Source: Pseudoalteromonas sp. S2755 (GTDB lineage: Bacteria > Pseudomonadota > Gammaproteobacteria > Enterobacterales > Alteromonadaceae). From it: a stretch of DNA of 64,000 nt. Positions 28,151 to 37,398 of the stretch are shown here, piece by piece. The DNA is taken from NCBI RefSeq assembly GCF_005886535.1, contig NZ_PNDS01000107.1:1-64000 (forward strand). Direction: 5' to 3'. The notes beneath the pieces were generated by a model. It was not told the origin of the DNA and did not search any database. It was given only the letters and a program-made list of their open reading frames with translations. The translations under genes and the position numbers were made by a program. Position 1 is the first letter of the stretch, and each line of letters begins with the position of its first letter.

Positions 28151-28600
28151 CTAGTACTGCCCTTTTATACGAACCATTTCATTCGCATACACTGACTCGC
28201 CATTATATTCAGCGAGAAATTCATCAGACACTTCGAATCCGTATGCCTTGTATAACTCCTTTGCAGGCTCATTTGTCTTGGCGACAAAAAGGTTCGCCTT
28301 GCCGCATATTTGTGACAAAAGGAATTCAAGTATTTTTCTTCCGATTCCGTTTCCTCTAGCACTAGGGCAAACAAATAGTGCCCTAATCTCTGACCCAAAT
28401 ATTGCTCCAAACCCAAGAATATTCCCATCATCAAAAACGTATATCTTTGATTCCCTAAGCGCAGACAATCTCTTTTTATCATTCTCTAGAGGCAAGAGCT
28501 TAAATGCTTTCTTCTCAAAACGAAGCTCATCTAGCTTAGATTTTGAATAGATCTCCAAAACTCTTGCGTAATCGTTCTCGTTGAACTCTCGAATATTCAT
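28151..28600 (-). CDS. GNAT family N-acetyltransferase
   Basis: The 149-residue product has the GNAT fold pattern. A beta strand carries LGFGAIFGSEIRALFVCP, the acetyl-CoA loop is ARGNGIGRKIL (R/QxxGxG/A) near residues 90-100, and the C-terminal part contains FVAKTNEPAKELYKAYGF. The substrate cannot be deduced. It begins 6 bases after the chemoreceptor gene on the same strand but has no clear ribosome site, so it may be translated by reinitiation. It borders the poorly explained stretch downstream. Confidence 0.82.
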   Translation of the reverse strand: MNIREFNENDYARVLEIYSKSKLDELRFEKKAFKLLPLENDKKRLSALRESKIYVFDDGNILGFGAIFGSEIRALFVCPSARGNGIGRKILEFLLSQICGKANLFVAKTNEPAKELYKAYGFEVSDEFLAEYNGESVYANEMVRIKGQY

Positions 28601-28606
28601 ATGGTG

Positions 28607-30601
28607 CTAGCTCTTATCAATTTTAAATATATCCATTGTACGTTGTAGCGTATCGCTGTTTAGTTTCATATCTTTAAACAATTCATTTAACGCTTTCGAT
28701 GTATCTAATTCATGGTTTGCAGCGTCAAGTACAGCATCGGTATTTTGTGATATATCGGCGGCCACTTCAGACTGTTCGCAAGCTGCTGTGGCAACCGAAG
28801 TCGTGAGTTTTTCAACATGCGAACTGTGTTCGTTTACTCTGAGTGATACTTTACGCGTTTCTTCTACTTCGTTCATGGTATTTTGTGTGAGCAGTGTGTT
28901 TTCTCTGATTGATTTTACAACGCATTGGCTTATTTCTGACAAGCTAAGTAACAGTGTGGAAATTTGCTCTGAAGATTGTTTACTGTTGTTTGCAAGTCCT
29001 CGCACTTCGTCGGCTACAACAGCAAAGCCGCGGCCATGCTCGCCTGCACGGGCTGCTTCAATTGCGGCATTGAGTGCTAGCAGGTTAGTTTGTTCGGCAA
29101 CACTGCGAATTGAATCCAAGATAGTGTTTATTTCAGATACCTGCTTTTCCATACTGGCGGCCATCTCGTCGACGGCGTTCATACTCGTCGAGAGGGCTTT
29201 CATGGTGTCTAAGTTTTTTTGGTTGTCTGCAAGTAACTGCTGTGATTCGATGTTAAGTTGGTCGCTGGCATCCAGCGTATCTTGCGCGAGTTTTGCAATT
29301 TCTTGGCTGGTTGCGGCCATTTCTTCTATTGCAACCGCAATGGAAGATGCCATGCCTTGGGTTTTTTGTGCATCCTCATTGACGTTAGAGGCTGCTAAAT
29401 GCATTTTTTCGCCAAGCCTTGTACCAACCTGTACGGACTTAGCTAAACCAACCATTAAATCTTTAAATGCATAAATCGTATTGTAAATTGACTCAGAGAT
29501 TTGCCCAAGTTCGTCGCGAGTGTTTAGGCGCATATCTAAAGTTAAGTCGCCCTCTTCAGCTACGCGTTTTAATATGCTCGTTAATTGTGAAAGCTCCGAG
29601 CGCAAAGAGCGAATGAGGTGAAAGTTGATAAGCGCGATAAAGCTGAGAACGACGACAAAAATCGCAAACATTAAGATACTTTCAAATGCGATATTTGATT
29701 TATTCTTTTGGCTATCTTTAATTGTCATTTCCCACACGGAATCGAGTTTTGTCTTGAATTTACCGATCAAACTTGTCGCTGCAGAGAACCACTCGGCACT
29801 TGAAGGTAAGCGGTTAAAGTCAATTTCTACTTGGCTTTCAAGAGTATCAAGTATTCGATTAAACGCTTTTGCCTCGCTTGAAGATAAAATAGTTTGTATA
29901 TTGCTTTGGCCTGTACCTTCTAGGGCGGTCTCCAGTTGATGCAATGACATCTCTAGCTGTTGGCGATAGTATTTTATATCGTCTTTTAGGGTGTTTGACA
30001 TTGCTTTTTTCGCAAGCACACCATTCACTTTGCCACGGATCTGTCCAAGGCGCTCTTTACTTTGGGCAATAAGGAAAGCAATAGAAAGTTCAGAAGATAG
30101 GGTTCTATCTGATACGTAGGCTTGAATTTTTGCTGCTGTGTTTAATGAAACTTGATTAAGTTTGCTGTAGTAAGCAAAAGCATTACTGCCATTTTTCCTG
30201 TCGACCTCACCTCTTACGCGGTTCTTATTGGCTTCCACTTCAAAAATATACGGTAACCATTTTTGTACGTTTTTATCTTTCAGAAACTGCGCATTGTTAA
30301 TTGACTTTAACGTGAATATCGTTTGATCAGCAATTTCGCGTTGCGCCTCGACCTTTCGTTTGTTATCACTACTTGGATCACCAAGGAAACCAGCTGTTAA
30401 ACCACGTTCTACTGCGTGGTGGTGCGCCACTTTTTCTATGGCGTCGAGTAAAACGACGTAATTGATATTTTGTTCAGCGGCGTTGTACTCTCTCCAATTA
30501 TTCAAAACGTTTTTGCCAACTAAAAATAGTAAAAATGCAAGCAGTGAGAAAGAACTTATCATCGTGAGCTGCATAATCGAAAATCTTTTCAAAATACCCA
30601 T
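28607..30601 (-). CDS. methyl-accepting chemotaxis protein with NIT sensor domain
   Basis: The 664-residue product has a membrane segment at about 10-30 and a periplasmic helical NIT-type domain (about 45-290; [17 protein letters not shown] is the family signature). A second membrane segment near 305-325, a HAMP domain and a long cytoplasmic coiled coil follow; the tip motif [20 protein letters not shown] is near residue 507. NIT domains are known from nitrate/nitrite sensing, but related ones respond to other ligands. GGAGAG lies 5 bases before the ATG. It signals through CheW/CheA encoded elsewhere. Confidence 0.93.
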   Translation of the reverse strand: MGILKRFSIMQLTMISSFSLLAFLLFLVGKNVLNNWREYNAAEQNINYVVLLDAIEKVAHHHAVERGLTAGFLGDPSSDNKRKVEAQREIADQTIFTLKSINNAQFLKDKNVQKWLPYIFEVEANKNRVRGEVDRKNGSNAFAYYSKLNQVSLNTAAKIQAYVSDRTLSSELSIAFLIAQSKERLGQIRGKVNGVLAKKAMSNTLKDDIKYYRQQLEMSLHQLETALEGTGQSNIQTILSSSEAKAFNRILDTLESQVEIDFNRLPSSAEWFSAATSLIGKFKTKLDSVWEMTIKDSQKNKSNIAFESILMFAIFVVVLSFIALINFHLIRSLRSELSQLTSILKRVAEEGDLTLDMRLNTRDELGQISESIYNTIYAFKDLMVGLAKSVQVGTRLGEKMHLAASNVNEDAQKTQGMASSIAVAIEEMAATSQEIAKLAQDTLDASDQLNIESQQLLADNQKNLDTMKALSTSMNAVDEMAASMEKQVSEINTILDSIRSVAEQTNLLALNAAIEAARAGEHGRGFAVVADEVRGLANNSKQSSEQISTLLLSLSEISQCVVKSIRENTLLTQNTMNEVEETRKVSLRVNEHSSHVEKLTTSVATAACEQSEVAADISQNTDAVLDAANHELDTSKALNELFKDMKLNSDTLQRTMDIFKIDKS

Positions 30602-30834
30602 TCGTCTCTCCGTAGCGCGAGCGTAGATTATTGTTTAATCAAGGTAACTATAGTCCAACAAAATTAAGGTGAGATATTTTGTAACAAACATCGTGATAGA
30701 TTTAGCGTTTTGAGGCAGTAAGGATTTGATAAATGTTACTTGAAGTAATTTTTCTGAAAACAAATGGTAATGTAGTGTTGCTACTTTCTTGTTGCTAATA
30801 ATGGTATTGGCGTCAAAATTAAATAGAGGAATGT

Positions 30835-31179
30835 ATGAAAGGATTTATCAAACTAATGTTAGTGAGCCTTGCGCTTATCTCATTAAAGTCATATGCAGTC
30901 ATATTTACGTGTAAAGGCATCGTGTACGACCTTTACTCAAAAGGTGACAACCGTTATGAAGTAAGGTTTGAGCGTGAGTCTGGTTTCGACCTTGAGCCTG
31001 TTGTGATCTATCCAGAACAGCACTATCTGTTAGGGCCTGTACTGGATGCTATCCGTGAAGGTGAAAAGTATCGTACTGTGTATAGCCTTGTTATTGAAAA
31101 CAGAGATGGCGGGAACATTAAATGCCACGATGGTGAGAGTGAAAACGCCTTAATCGGTCTTACAAAAGTCATCGATTAA
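30835..31179 (+). CDS. small secreted protein, unknown function
   Basis: The 114-residue product has a signal peptide (MKGFIKLMLVSLALISLKSYA) and a small mature domain with two cysteines (FTCKG near 26 and IKCHD near 98) that may form a disulfide. AGAGGA lies 6 bases before the ATG. I do not recognise the family. It is followed by a bidirectional terminator and the convergent asd gene. Confidence 0.6.
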   Translation: MKGFIKLMLVSLALISLKSYAVIFTCKGIVYDLYSKGDNRYEVRFERESGFDLEPVVIYPEQHYLLGPVLDAIREGEKYRTVYSLVIENRDGGNIKCHDGESENALIGLTKVID

Positions 31180-31186
31180 AAAAACA

Positions 31187-31207
31187 AAAGGCGCCGAAGG
31201 CGCCTTT
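31187..31207. terminator. bidirectional terminator
   Basis: AAAGGCGCC gaa GGCGCCTTT is a perfect 9-bp stem with a 3-base loop between two convergent genes, with A-rich and T-rich flanks. Confidence 0.85.
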
Positions 31208-31212
31208 AGAAA

Positions 31213-32328
31213 TTAACCTGTAATGATCCTTAACATTCTACGAAGTGGCTCTGCCGCCCCCCATAAAAGTTGATCACCAACAGTAAATGCACTGATATAT
31301 TTTTCACCCATTGTGAGCTTTCTTATCCTGCCTACAGGAATACTCAGTGTGCCAGTAACATTTACCGGAGTTAGCTCTTTTGCCGTAATATCACGCTCAT
31401 TTGGAATGACGCGAACCCATTCATTATGTGCCGCTAGAATTTCCTCTATTTCTTCGACGCTTCGATTTTCACGTAACTTGATGGTGAGCGCTTGTGAATG
31501 ACAGCGCATCGCGCCAATTCGTACGCACAATCCGTCGATAGGAATAGGCTGTTTTGACGAGCCAAGGATTTTGTTTGCTTCTACTTGTGCTTTCCACTCT
31601 TCTTTACTTTGACCAGACGGCATTGGAACGTCAATCCATGGAATTAAGCTGCCGGCTAACGGCACACCAAATTGATCTTGTGGTAAAGATTCATCTTTGA
31701 TTTTTTCTGCCACTATCTTATCGATTTCTAAGATGGCCGAACTTGGGTCGTCGAGTTGTGCTTTAACCGAGCTGTGGATCTCACCCATTTGAGTGATGAG
31801 TTCACGCATATTTCTCGCGCCTGCACCTGATGCCGCTTGATAGGTCATTGGGCTCACCCACTCTATTAAGTCTTGCTCGAATAAACCACCAAGCGCAAGT
31901 AGCATAAGAGAAACCGTGCAATTACCACCGACAAAGGTTTTTACGCCTTGTTCAAGACCTTGTTGAATGACATCTTTGTTGACAGGGTCAAGCACAATAA
32001 TACTGTCTTTTTCCATTCTCAGTGCTGAGGCTGCATCTATCCAATAGCCTTCCCAGCCCTGTTCACGCAATGAAGGATATACAGATTTGGTATAATCTCC
32101 GCCTTGGCAGGAAATGATAATATCCATTTCGCTAAGCGATTGAATATCGCTTGCGTCTTGAAGCGGCTTTGGTTCACCACCGCCTTTAACAACGGGGCCG
32201 AGTTGACCTGCTTGTGAGGTAGTAAAGAAGTGTGGATCAATGACATCAAAGTCATTTTCTTGCTGCATACGCTCCATTAGCACGGAGCCAACCATTCCAC
32301 GCCAGCCGACGAGTCCTACTTTTTTCAT
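31213..32328 (-). CDS. asd: aspartate-semialdehyde dehydrogenase
   Basis: Asd reduces aspartyl phosphate to aspartate semialdehyde with NADPH, the branch point to lysine, diaminopimelate, threonine and methionine. The 371-residue product has the NADP-binding start [14 protein letters not shown], the catalytic Cys in [10 protein letters not shown] near residue 135, and the active-site His region [14 protein letters not shown] near residues 265-280. The length is that of the Gram-negative type. A TATAAT lies only 20 bases before the ATG. It is monocistronic, with a terminated transcript unit immediately upstream on the same strand. Confidence 0.96.
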   Translation of the reverse strand: MKKVGLVGWRGMVGSVLMERMQQENDFDVIDPHFFTTSQAGQLGPVVKGGGEPKPLQDASDIQSLSEMDIIISCQGGDYTKSVYPSLREQGWEGYWIDAASALRMEKDSIIVLDPVNKDVIQQGLEQGVKTFVGGNCTVSLMLLALGGLFEQDLIEWVSPMTYQAASGAGARNMRELITQMGEIHSSVKAQLDDPSSAILEIDKIVAEKIKDESLPQDQFGVPLAGSLIPWIDVPMPSGQSKEEWKAQVEANKILGSSKQPIPIDGLCVRIGAMRCHSQALTIKLRENRSVEEIEEILAAHNEWVRVIPNERDITAKELTPVNVTGTLSIPVGRIRKLTMGEKYISAFTVGDQLLWGAAEPLRRMLRIITG

Positions 32329-32348
32329 GTTATGTGCCTTAATTCTTG

Positions 32349-32354
32349 ATTATA
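32349..32354 (-). promoter_or_regulatory. candidate -10 element of asd
   Basis: A perfect TATAAT on the minus strand lies 20 bases before the asd ATG, which predicts a leader of only about 12 bases. No good -35 hexamer is present at 16-18 bases, so an activator or extended contacts would be needed. Confidence 0.35.
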
Positions 32355-32435
32355 CGGATCATTGCGTGAGTCGTATGTCTAGATGGCTACCATAGCAAAA
32401 GAATACGCGGTGGACTAGCTAGAAATTAGGATTTT

Positions 32436-32552
32436 AATAAATAAAAAACCCCGCATGGCGGGGTTTGGATACAACATGTAAAGGTTGTCCTAATTAAACG
32501 CATTTGCGTCAACAAGAACTCGGTACGAAACGAGCTATGGTTTTGTTTTTAA
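32436..32552 (-). ncRNA. candidate structured small RNA upstream of asd
   Basis: Between the receptor gene's terminator (32729-32751) and asd there is a second strong terminator on the minus strand: CCCCGC cat GCGGGG flanked by AAA/TTT, then TTTTTTATTT (32446-32466). The roughly 90 bases before it can fold into several hairpins: GAGCT/AGCTC, CTCG/CGAG, ACGC/GCGT and GGACAAC/GTTG..TCC. TTGTCA (32582-32587) and TATTTA (32559-32564) with 17 bases between give a possible promoter, though the -10 is poor. No reading frame fits. It could be a trans-acting small RNA or a terminated leader of asd; no known riboswitch motif was recognised. Confidence 0.4.
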
Positions 32553-32728
32553 AGCTCTTAAATAATGTTACTGGTTAAATATGACAAGTATATTAACAAC
32601 CTAGTAACCTACTGAAGTATTTGGATATATTTTTATATATAGACCAACTATACACAAAGTTACAGAACTTAGTCCATGAAATAATGAATTAGTGGGAAAA
32701 AATATCTCGAAGATTGATAAAGATCAAA

Positions 32729-32751
32729 AAAGCCAAGGCGACCTTGGCTTT
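32729..32751 (-). terminator. terminator of the TonB-dependent receptor gene
   Basis: AAAGCCAAGG and CCTTGGCTTT form a 10-bp stem with a 3-base loop. On the minus strand it is followed by TTTTTT, and it lies 20 bases after the receptor stop codon. Confidence 0.9.
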
Positions 32752-32771
32752 GGTTAAAGCTTAGTTGTTCT

Positions 32772-35459
32772 TTAGAACTCGTAGCTGTAGCTCAGGCTAA
32801 CAGAGGTACCGACATCTTTTTGTCGCACCACTACGTCAGATTGAGTTACTTCTTGATCTTCATTTAGCAAGTTCTTGACTTTAAATTTAACTTTAGAGTT
32901 AAAGTCAGGATACCAAGTATATACTAGGTCAAGTGAGTGGAATGGTTGCTCATAAGCATCATCTCTACCGCCGATCCCTGAAGCCAAAATACGCTCACCA
33001 AAGACGTTATACACTAATGAACCACTGTGTTGACCATCAGCCGAGTCATAGTTTAATTGCATATTAACTACATACTCTGAGTGACCCGTCATACGCTTCG
33101 TTGGGTTGGTTAAGTTACCAGCACGAGCAGGATCTATCGATACTTCAGAATCACTCAGGGTGATGTTACCTGACGTAAAGAAGCCACTTGCAAGACCCGA
33201 TAAGTCGTATAACCATTCGGCTTCAATACCGTAGACTTCACCTTCCTCACCGTTTACGAAGGTTGCTGTATAGTCTTCATCACCAACGCGCAAGATAGTT
33301 TCTATTGGCGCTGTAATATCTTTATAGAATGCCGCAACTGAGAAGTTATCGCCATTATCCATATAGTATTCAAAGCGCGCGTCATAGTTTTTCAGGTCGC
33401 TACTCTTAAGGCCAGCTACACCGAAGGTGCGGATATCGGTTAATGGATCATAGTAGGCAACCGGTACTAACTCACGTAAGTCTGGACGTACAGTGGTTTC
33501 ACCATAACCAAAACGTACTTGATAGTTACCGTCTGAAAGGTACGTTAGCGATAGTGCGTTAAAGAAGTTATCTTCGTTAACGGTACCGGCTAAAATACGC
33601 TCCTCGTCGTAAATCGTTTCCATCGTTATGCGGTCGAAGATTAGACTCGATGTTGCAAGTGACACTTGTTTAAAGTCTTCGTAACGAATACCACCACTAA
33701 TACGCCAAGTATTGTCGAAGAAGATATCAAATTCACCATAGCCCGCATCAATCTTTTGAGCCGCGATATAATCGTCTGCCGCTGGTGCTTGAGGTTCGTT
33801 GAAGGTCAACAAGAAAGTGTTGTTGTTCAAAAATTCATCGTCAAGATAACCCGATAATCCATAGATCTCAGATTCATCGAAGTTTACTGGGATGGATATG
33901 CCACTTTTGTTATTTACAACGAAGTTACTGGTATTGTAAACACGCGCTCTATCCATAAAGTCATAACCACCTTTAAGGGTAATTTCTATGCCCTCGAAGG
34001 TTAACGGTAAGGTGACATTGCCGCTGTAAGACTTAACGTTGTCTTCCATGTCTGTAAAAGCGTACGTTATACGGTTATCATCACCGGTAACGATGGAGTT
34101 TTTATAAGAACCGTCTTCGTTATAGTTATCAATAAACTTAAAGTCGATTTCTGTTGGAATATCGGTTTGCGCTTTTGACTCTGTATACTGCCAGTCAAAG
34201 CCAATCCCCCAATAATCGAGGAACGTGTGTTGACCAATCACTTGGTCGATATCCAATGTGCGTTCTTCGTAATCAAACTGATGTGAACGTTGTGCCGCGC
34301 CTGTTCCCGCGATAGTTCTAACGGTACTACCGTTAGGGCTTTGTAACACGGAAAACTCTGATTCGGTTTCGTTATCTTCGAGATAAATCTTAGAATAAGT
34401 AATGCTATGCTGATCTAAGCGGTAACCGATATTGAATACACCATTTAGGCGTTCAGTCTCAGTCGTTACTTTAGATTCTTTAAGTGTCACATAACAGGAA
34501 TTGGCTGTGTCTTCTGCGGTTTCTAGTTTTGAAGTACAGTTTTCAGCTAATGTGTCGTCAATAACGCCCGTCGTGCGGTCGCTATAATTCCAATCGTTGT
34601 CATAGGAACCCGCAAGCATAAAGCCTACCGTGCCGCCTAACCAATCTTCTTGGAAACTATTGCCAATGTTGGCTTTTACATCAAAGTTTGGATCTAGGGA
34701 CTCTTCTTTGACTTGAATATCGCGAGGAAGTGATGACACAAAACCTTTGATCACGTCAATTGCTTGATCCGCACGTGTTAGCCCGTCTTTATCCTTGAAA
34801 CCGTTTTTGTCTACAACTTCACCGATGTCAAAGTTACCACGATATCTTACAACTGCATCTTGTAGTACTTGAGGTATACCTTCCGTGGTTCCGCTGTAGG
34901 TAAAGCCTTTATCAGAATTAAAGTTTTGGCCAATACCTACCTCAATACCCGCGGTGAACTCCGATGGTACAGACTTAGTACGGATATCGATGTTACCACC
35001 ACCGAATGCAGCAGGCATTGACGGAGAATAAGCTTTTTGTACCGCTAGACTTTCAATAATGCTCGCTGGAAAAATATCGAGTGGAATAACGTTTCGGGTT
35101 AAGTCCGGGCTCGGTACTGCGGCACCATTCAGGCGAGCACTTGAGTAACGCTCACCTAGACCACGAACATAGATAAACTTGCCATCAACTAACGTAAGAC
35201 CGGTAACACGACGTAGCGCGGATGCTGCATCACTATCACCTGTTCTAGATAGCTGCTCTGCGCCTAAGATATCCGCAACGAAGGCTTGGTTTTTACGTTC
35301 TTCAATTACCGCCGCAGCACTACCTTGCAAACGAGTACCTACCGCAACAACTTCTTCGATTGCCTGTTCTTCTTCTGCAACGCTTGGTAGAGAAGTTGCG
35401 ACTGTGAGTGCCGTACTGATGGCTAAAGCAACTTTTTTAAATTTCATTTGAGTATCCAT
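32772..35459 (-). CDS. TonB-dependent outer membrane receptor
   Basis: The 895-residue product has a signal peptide (about 1-30) and an N-terminal plug domain (about 45-160; DAASALRRVTGLTLVDGKF, YVRGLGERYSSARLNGA, AFGGGNIDIRT). A long 22-stranded barrel ends in the aromatic SLSYSYEF. It takes up a scarce ligand with energy from TonB. I chose the ATG at 35459 (AGGA 7 bases upstream). It follows a beta-helix lipoprotein gene after a terminator-like hairpin. No Fur-box-like sequence was seen upstream, but the lipoprotein gene in front carries a Pho-box-like repeat, which hints at a phosphate compound rather than iron. The ligand remains unproven. Confidence 0.92.
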   Translation of the reverse strand: MDTQMKFKKVALAISTALTVATSLPSVAEEEQAIEEVVAVGTRLQGSAAAVIEERKNQAFVADILGAEQLSRTGDSDAASALRRVTGLTLVDGKFIYVRGLGERYSSARLNGAAVPSPDLTRNVIPLDIFPASIIESLAVQKAYSPSMPAAFGGGNIDIRTKSVPSEFTAGIEVGIGQNFNSDKGFTYSGTTEGIPQVLQDAVVRYRGNFDIGEVVDKNGFKDKDGLTRADQAIDVIKGFVSSLPRDIQVKEESLDPNFDVKANIGNSFQEDWLGGTVGFMLAGSYDNDWNYSDRTTGVIDDTLAENCTSKLETAEDTANSCYVTLKESKVTTETERLNGVFNIGYRLDQHSITYSKIYLEDNETESEFSVLQSPNGSTVRTIAGTGAAQRSHQFDYEERTLDIDQVIGQHTFLDYWGIGFDWQYTESKAQTDIPTEIDFKFIDNYNEDGSYKNSIVTGDDNRITYAFTDMEDNVKSYSGNVTLPLTFEGIEITLKGGYDFMDRARVYNTSNFVVNNKSGISIPVNFDESEIYGLSGYLDDEFLNNNTFLLTFNEPQAPAADDYIAAQKIDAGYGEFDIFFDNTWRISGGIRYEDFKQVSLATSSLIFDRITMETIYDEERILAGTVNEDNFFNALSLTYLSDGNYQVRFGYGETTVRPDLRELVPVAYYDPLTDIRTFGVAGLKSSDLKNYDARFEYYMDNGDNFSVAAFYKDITAPIETILRVGDEDYTATFVNGEEGEVYGIEAEWLYDLSGLASGFFTSGNITLSDSEVSIDPARAGNLTNPTKRMTGHSEYVVNMQLNYDSADGQHSGSLVYNVFGERILASGIGGRDDAYEQPFHSLDLVYTWYPDFNSKVKFKVKNLLNEDQEVTQSDVVVRQKDVGTSVSLSYSYEF

Positions 35460-35485
35460 ATGCAATCCTGCCAAAAATCATAAAA

Positions 35486-35506
35486 AAGGCGCAATGACTG
35501 CGCCTT
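35486..35506 (-). terminator. terminator between lipoprotein and receptor genes
   Basis: AAGGCGCA and TGCGCCTT form an 8-bp stem followed on the minus strand by TTTTTT. Only 77 bases separate the two genes and no promoter is apparent, so partial read-through may set a high lipoprotein to receptor ratio. Confidence 0.85.
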
Positions 35507-35536
35507 AATTGTAATAACTAAGGTCATTACGGATAA

Positions 35537-37207
35537 TTAGTCAGCGTTTGAAGCCTCAATTGCTTTCTTAACCCACTGATACCATTCAGAAGATGTATCT
35601 TTATCAGATACCGCACCAATGTAATCAACAGTCGTGAAGAAGTTATCATTTAGGCTGCTTAGGTCGTTTGCTTCTACAGTGATAGCGGTAGAGCTTGAAT
35701 TTGTTGAGAAGCCGTCTGCTGCAAGTACGTCAGCTGCACCGTTTAGAATTTGGTTAGAACCTGCGTTAACAAACCAGTCTTCTTTACCTTCACCTGCAGG
35801 TAATGGCTCAGAACCATTTTTAAAGTTCGCTGCACAAGCAAGTACAGAGCTTACATAATTAAGCGTATCAGCTTCAGCGTTTGCCGCTGCATCTGGGTCT
35901 TTGAATTCTAGACATTCGGTGCCATTTGAAGCTTCAGCTTTTACGATTAGCGTGTTGTAGTACATACCACGGATTGCATCGTCAAACTTCATACCTTGTG
36001 ATGCACCATTGTCGCGAATAGAGTTACCATCAGTTGTTAATACAGTTACGTTCGCAAAGTTAAGCGTAGATGCCGGTGCTTGACTATAATCAGGACCTGC
36101 TGCTTTTTCACCATCGGTTTCAAAACCGTTATTACCCATGAAGCCTTCTGTACCAGCTGGGATCAGTACCGCGTCGCCGTTATCATCAGCATAAGTAACG
36201 TCACGCTTTGTTTGAATCGTACCGTGTTTAACAACAATAAACTGACCTTTACCCTGCCATCCCGCATCAACGTCGATACCATCATCTTGAGTATCTGTTA
36301 CTACGATATTTTTGATGTTTGCAGCACCACCGAAGAATTCGATACCATCGTCAAAACCTTGGTGAATGTGAAGGAATTCGAAGCTTGAACCAGAACCCAC
36401 AGCATTTAGTGTTAGTGAGTTTAAGTCGTCCCCAGGGCCGCCATCACGAGGACCAGAACCTGCATACCAAATGTGCGCATATTTGATTTGACCGCTGCTA
36501 TCTGCATTGTTTTTACCGCCATAGTAGCTTGTTACACCTTCAGAATCTGCATTACAAAGGTTGCCATCGCGCTCTGCATCAGTACATTCGTTTGTGATAC
36601 CAAAACCGTTAACCATGATACCACCCCAGTCAGCAAACTGTGGACCGATACCTGCTAGGTTAAATGCGTCAAATTCTGCTGCTGAAGTGAAACGAATTGG
36701 CTCAGCTGCAGTACCAACTGCGTTGATTTTCGCACCACGCGCGATACGAACCACTGACTCACCAGAAGTGAATGCCATTACTGCACCTGGCTCTACAGTT
36801 AGTGTTGGACCGTTTGCCTCGATTGTACAACCTGTTGATGTGTTACAATCTTTACCGATTAAAAGTGCACCTTTGAATACGTGAGCGCCACCATTCTCAA
36901 GTTTTTTGAATGTCACATCAGCTTGTACTTCTAGTGATTTAGAAGCAAAGTCAGTGCCGTATACACAGTGTGGTGCTTGGAACGTACCTTGAACTTCAGT
37001 GCTTCCTACAGCGCGAGTTGTACAAGGGTTAGTTGTGCCAGTATCGCCACCTGTATCACCGCCCGAATCGCCATTGTTTGTTGTATTGTTTGAATTGTTA
37101 GTGCTGTTATCGTTTACAGTAGGTGTAACTTCGATGTCACCACCACAACCAGTAAGTGCCATAGCAGCGACGATTGCAGAGACTCTGAAGAGGTTTTTTA
37201 GTTCCAT
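35537..37207 (-). CDS. surface lipoprotein with right-handed beta-helix
   Basis: The 556-residue product has a lipoprotein signal (MELKNLFRVSAIVAAMALTG then Cys; lipobox LTGC). A low-complexity Asn/Thr/Gly/Asp linker (about 30-60) and a long repetitive region follow, in which motifs of the type GGIMVNGFG, FEFLHIHQGFDDGIEFFGG and IVVTDTQDDGIDVD recur as in parallel beta-helix proteins. Several Cys pairs are present (CNTSTGC, CTDAERDGNLC). Such lipoproteins are often paired with TonB-dependent receptors; none that I know is firmly assigned a substrate. GGAG lies 6 bases before the ATG. A Pho-box-like direct repeat sits about 80 bases upstream. It is likely on the cell surface and may capture ligand for the receptor that follows. 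Confidence 0.8.
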   Translation of the reverse strand: MELKNLFRVSAIVAAMALTGCGGDIEVTPTVNDNSTNNSNNTTNNGDSGGDTGGDTGTTNPCTTRAVGSTEVQGTFQAPHCVYGTDFASKSLEVQADVTFKKLENGGAHVFKGALLIGKDCNTSTGCTIEANGPTLTVEPGAVMAFTSGESVVRIARGAKINAVGTAAEPIRFTSAAEFDAFNLAGIGPQFADWGGIMVNGFGITNECTDAERDGNLCNADSEGVTSYYGGKNNADSSGQIKYAHIWYAGSGPRDGGPGDDLNSLTLNAVGSGSSFEFLHIHQGFDDGIEFFGGAANIKNIVVTDTQDDGIDVDAGWQGKGQFIVVKHGTIQTKRDVTYADDNGDAVLIPAGTEGFMGNNGFETDGEKAAGPDYSQAPASTLNFANVTVLTTDGNSIRDNGASQGMKFDDAIRGMYYNTLIVKAEASNGTECLEFKDPDAAANAEADTLNYVSSVLACAANFKNGSEPLPAGEGKEDWFVNAGSNQILNGAADVLAADGFSTNSSSTAITVEANDLSSLNDNFFTTVDYIGAVSDKDTSSEWYQWVKKAIEASNAD

Positions 37208-37285
37208 TGCTAACTCCAATAGTAGACTTTTAAAAAATTATTTTTTTACTGTGTTTAAATGATGTGACTAAATTAATGGGGCTTT

Positions 37286-37303
37286 ATTACACGAAGATTA
37301 CAC
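37286..37303 (-). promoter_or_regulatory. Pho-box-like direct repeat before lipoprotein-receptor operon
   Basis: On the minus strand the sequence GTGTAATCTTCGTGTAAT contains two identical 7-mers exactly 11 bases apart, the spacing of PhoB half-sites (consensus CTGTCAT-n4-CTGTCAT; each half matches at 5 of 7). TAATTT at 37275-37270 lies 10 bases downstream, as expected of a PhoB-activated -10, and would give a leader of about 55 bases. Confidence 0.55.
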
Positions 37304-37356
37304 AAAATGATTGTAATTAAATCTTAACAATAAAAATTTTAACTTTTAAAAATAAA

Positions 37357-37378
37357 AAAGCCGCCCGAAGGCGGCTTT
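37357..37378 (-). terminator. terminator of the TonB2 operon
   Basis: AAAGCCGCC and GGCGGCTTT form a 9-bp stem with a 4-base loop, followed by TTTTTTATTTTT on the minus strand, directly after the TPR gene. Confidence 0.92.
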
Positions 37379-37398
37379 GGTGTTGCGATTATAAAATA

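Noticed and set aside
28151-28600. GNAT gene as an integron cassette
   Set aside because: No attC-like imperfect palindrome or GTTRRRY core was seen at either end, and it sits 6 bases from the chemoreceptor gene.
28788-29474. 228-codon open frame antisense to the NIT chemoreceptor gene
   Set aside because: Its Ser/Ala/Cys-rich composition is the usual mirror of a chemoreceptor signalling domain; the sense frame is unmistakable and no ribosome site supports the antisense one.
32436-32728. Lysine riboswitch upstream of asd
   Set aside because: The conserved L-box landmarks were not found and the terminated unit is too short; listed instead as an unassigned structured RNA candidate.
36080-37262. 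Several open frames antisense to the beta-helix lipoprotein gene
   Set aside because: They follow the biased composition of the sense gene and have no start signals.
35460-37398. Fur box controlling the TonB-dependent receptor
   Set aside because: No GATAATGATAATCATTATC-like sequence was found before the receptor or the lipoprotein gene; a Pho-like repeat is the better match.
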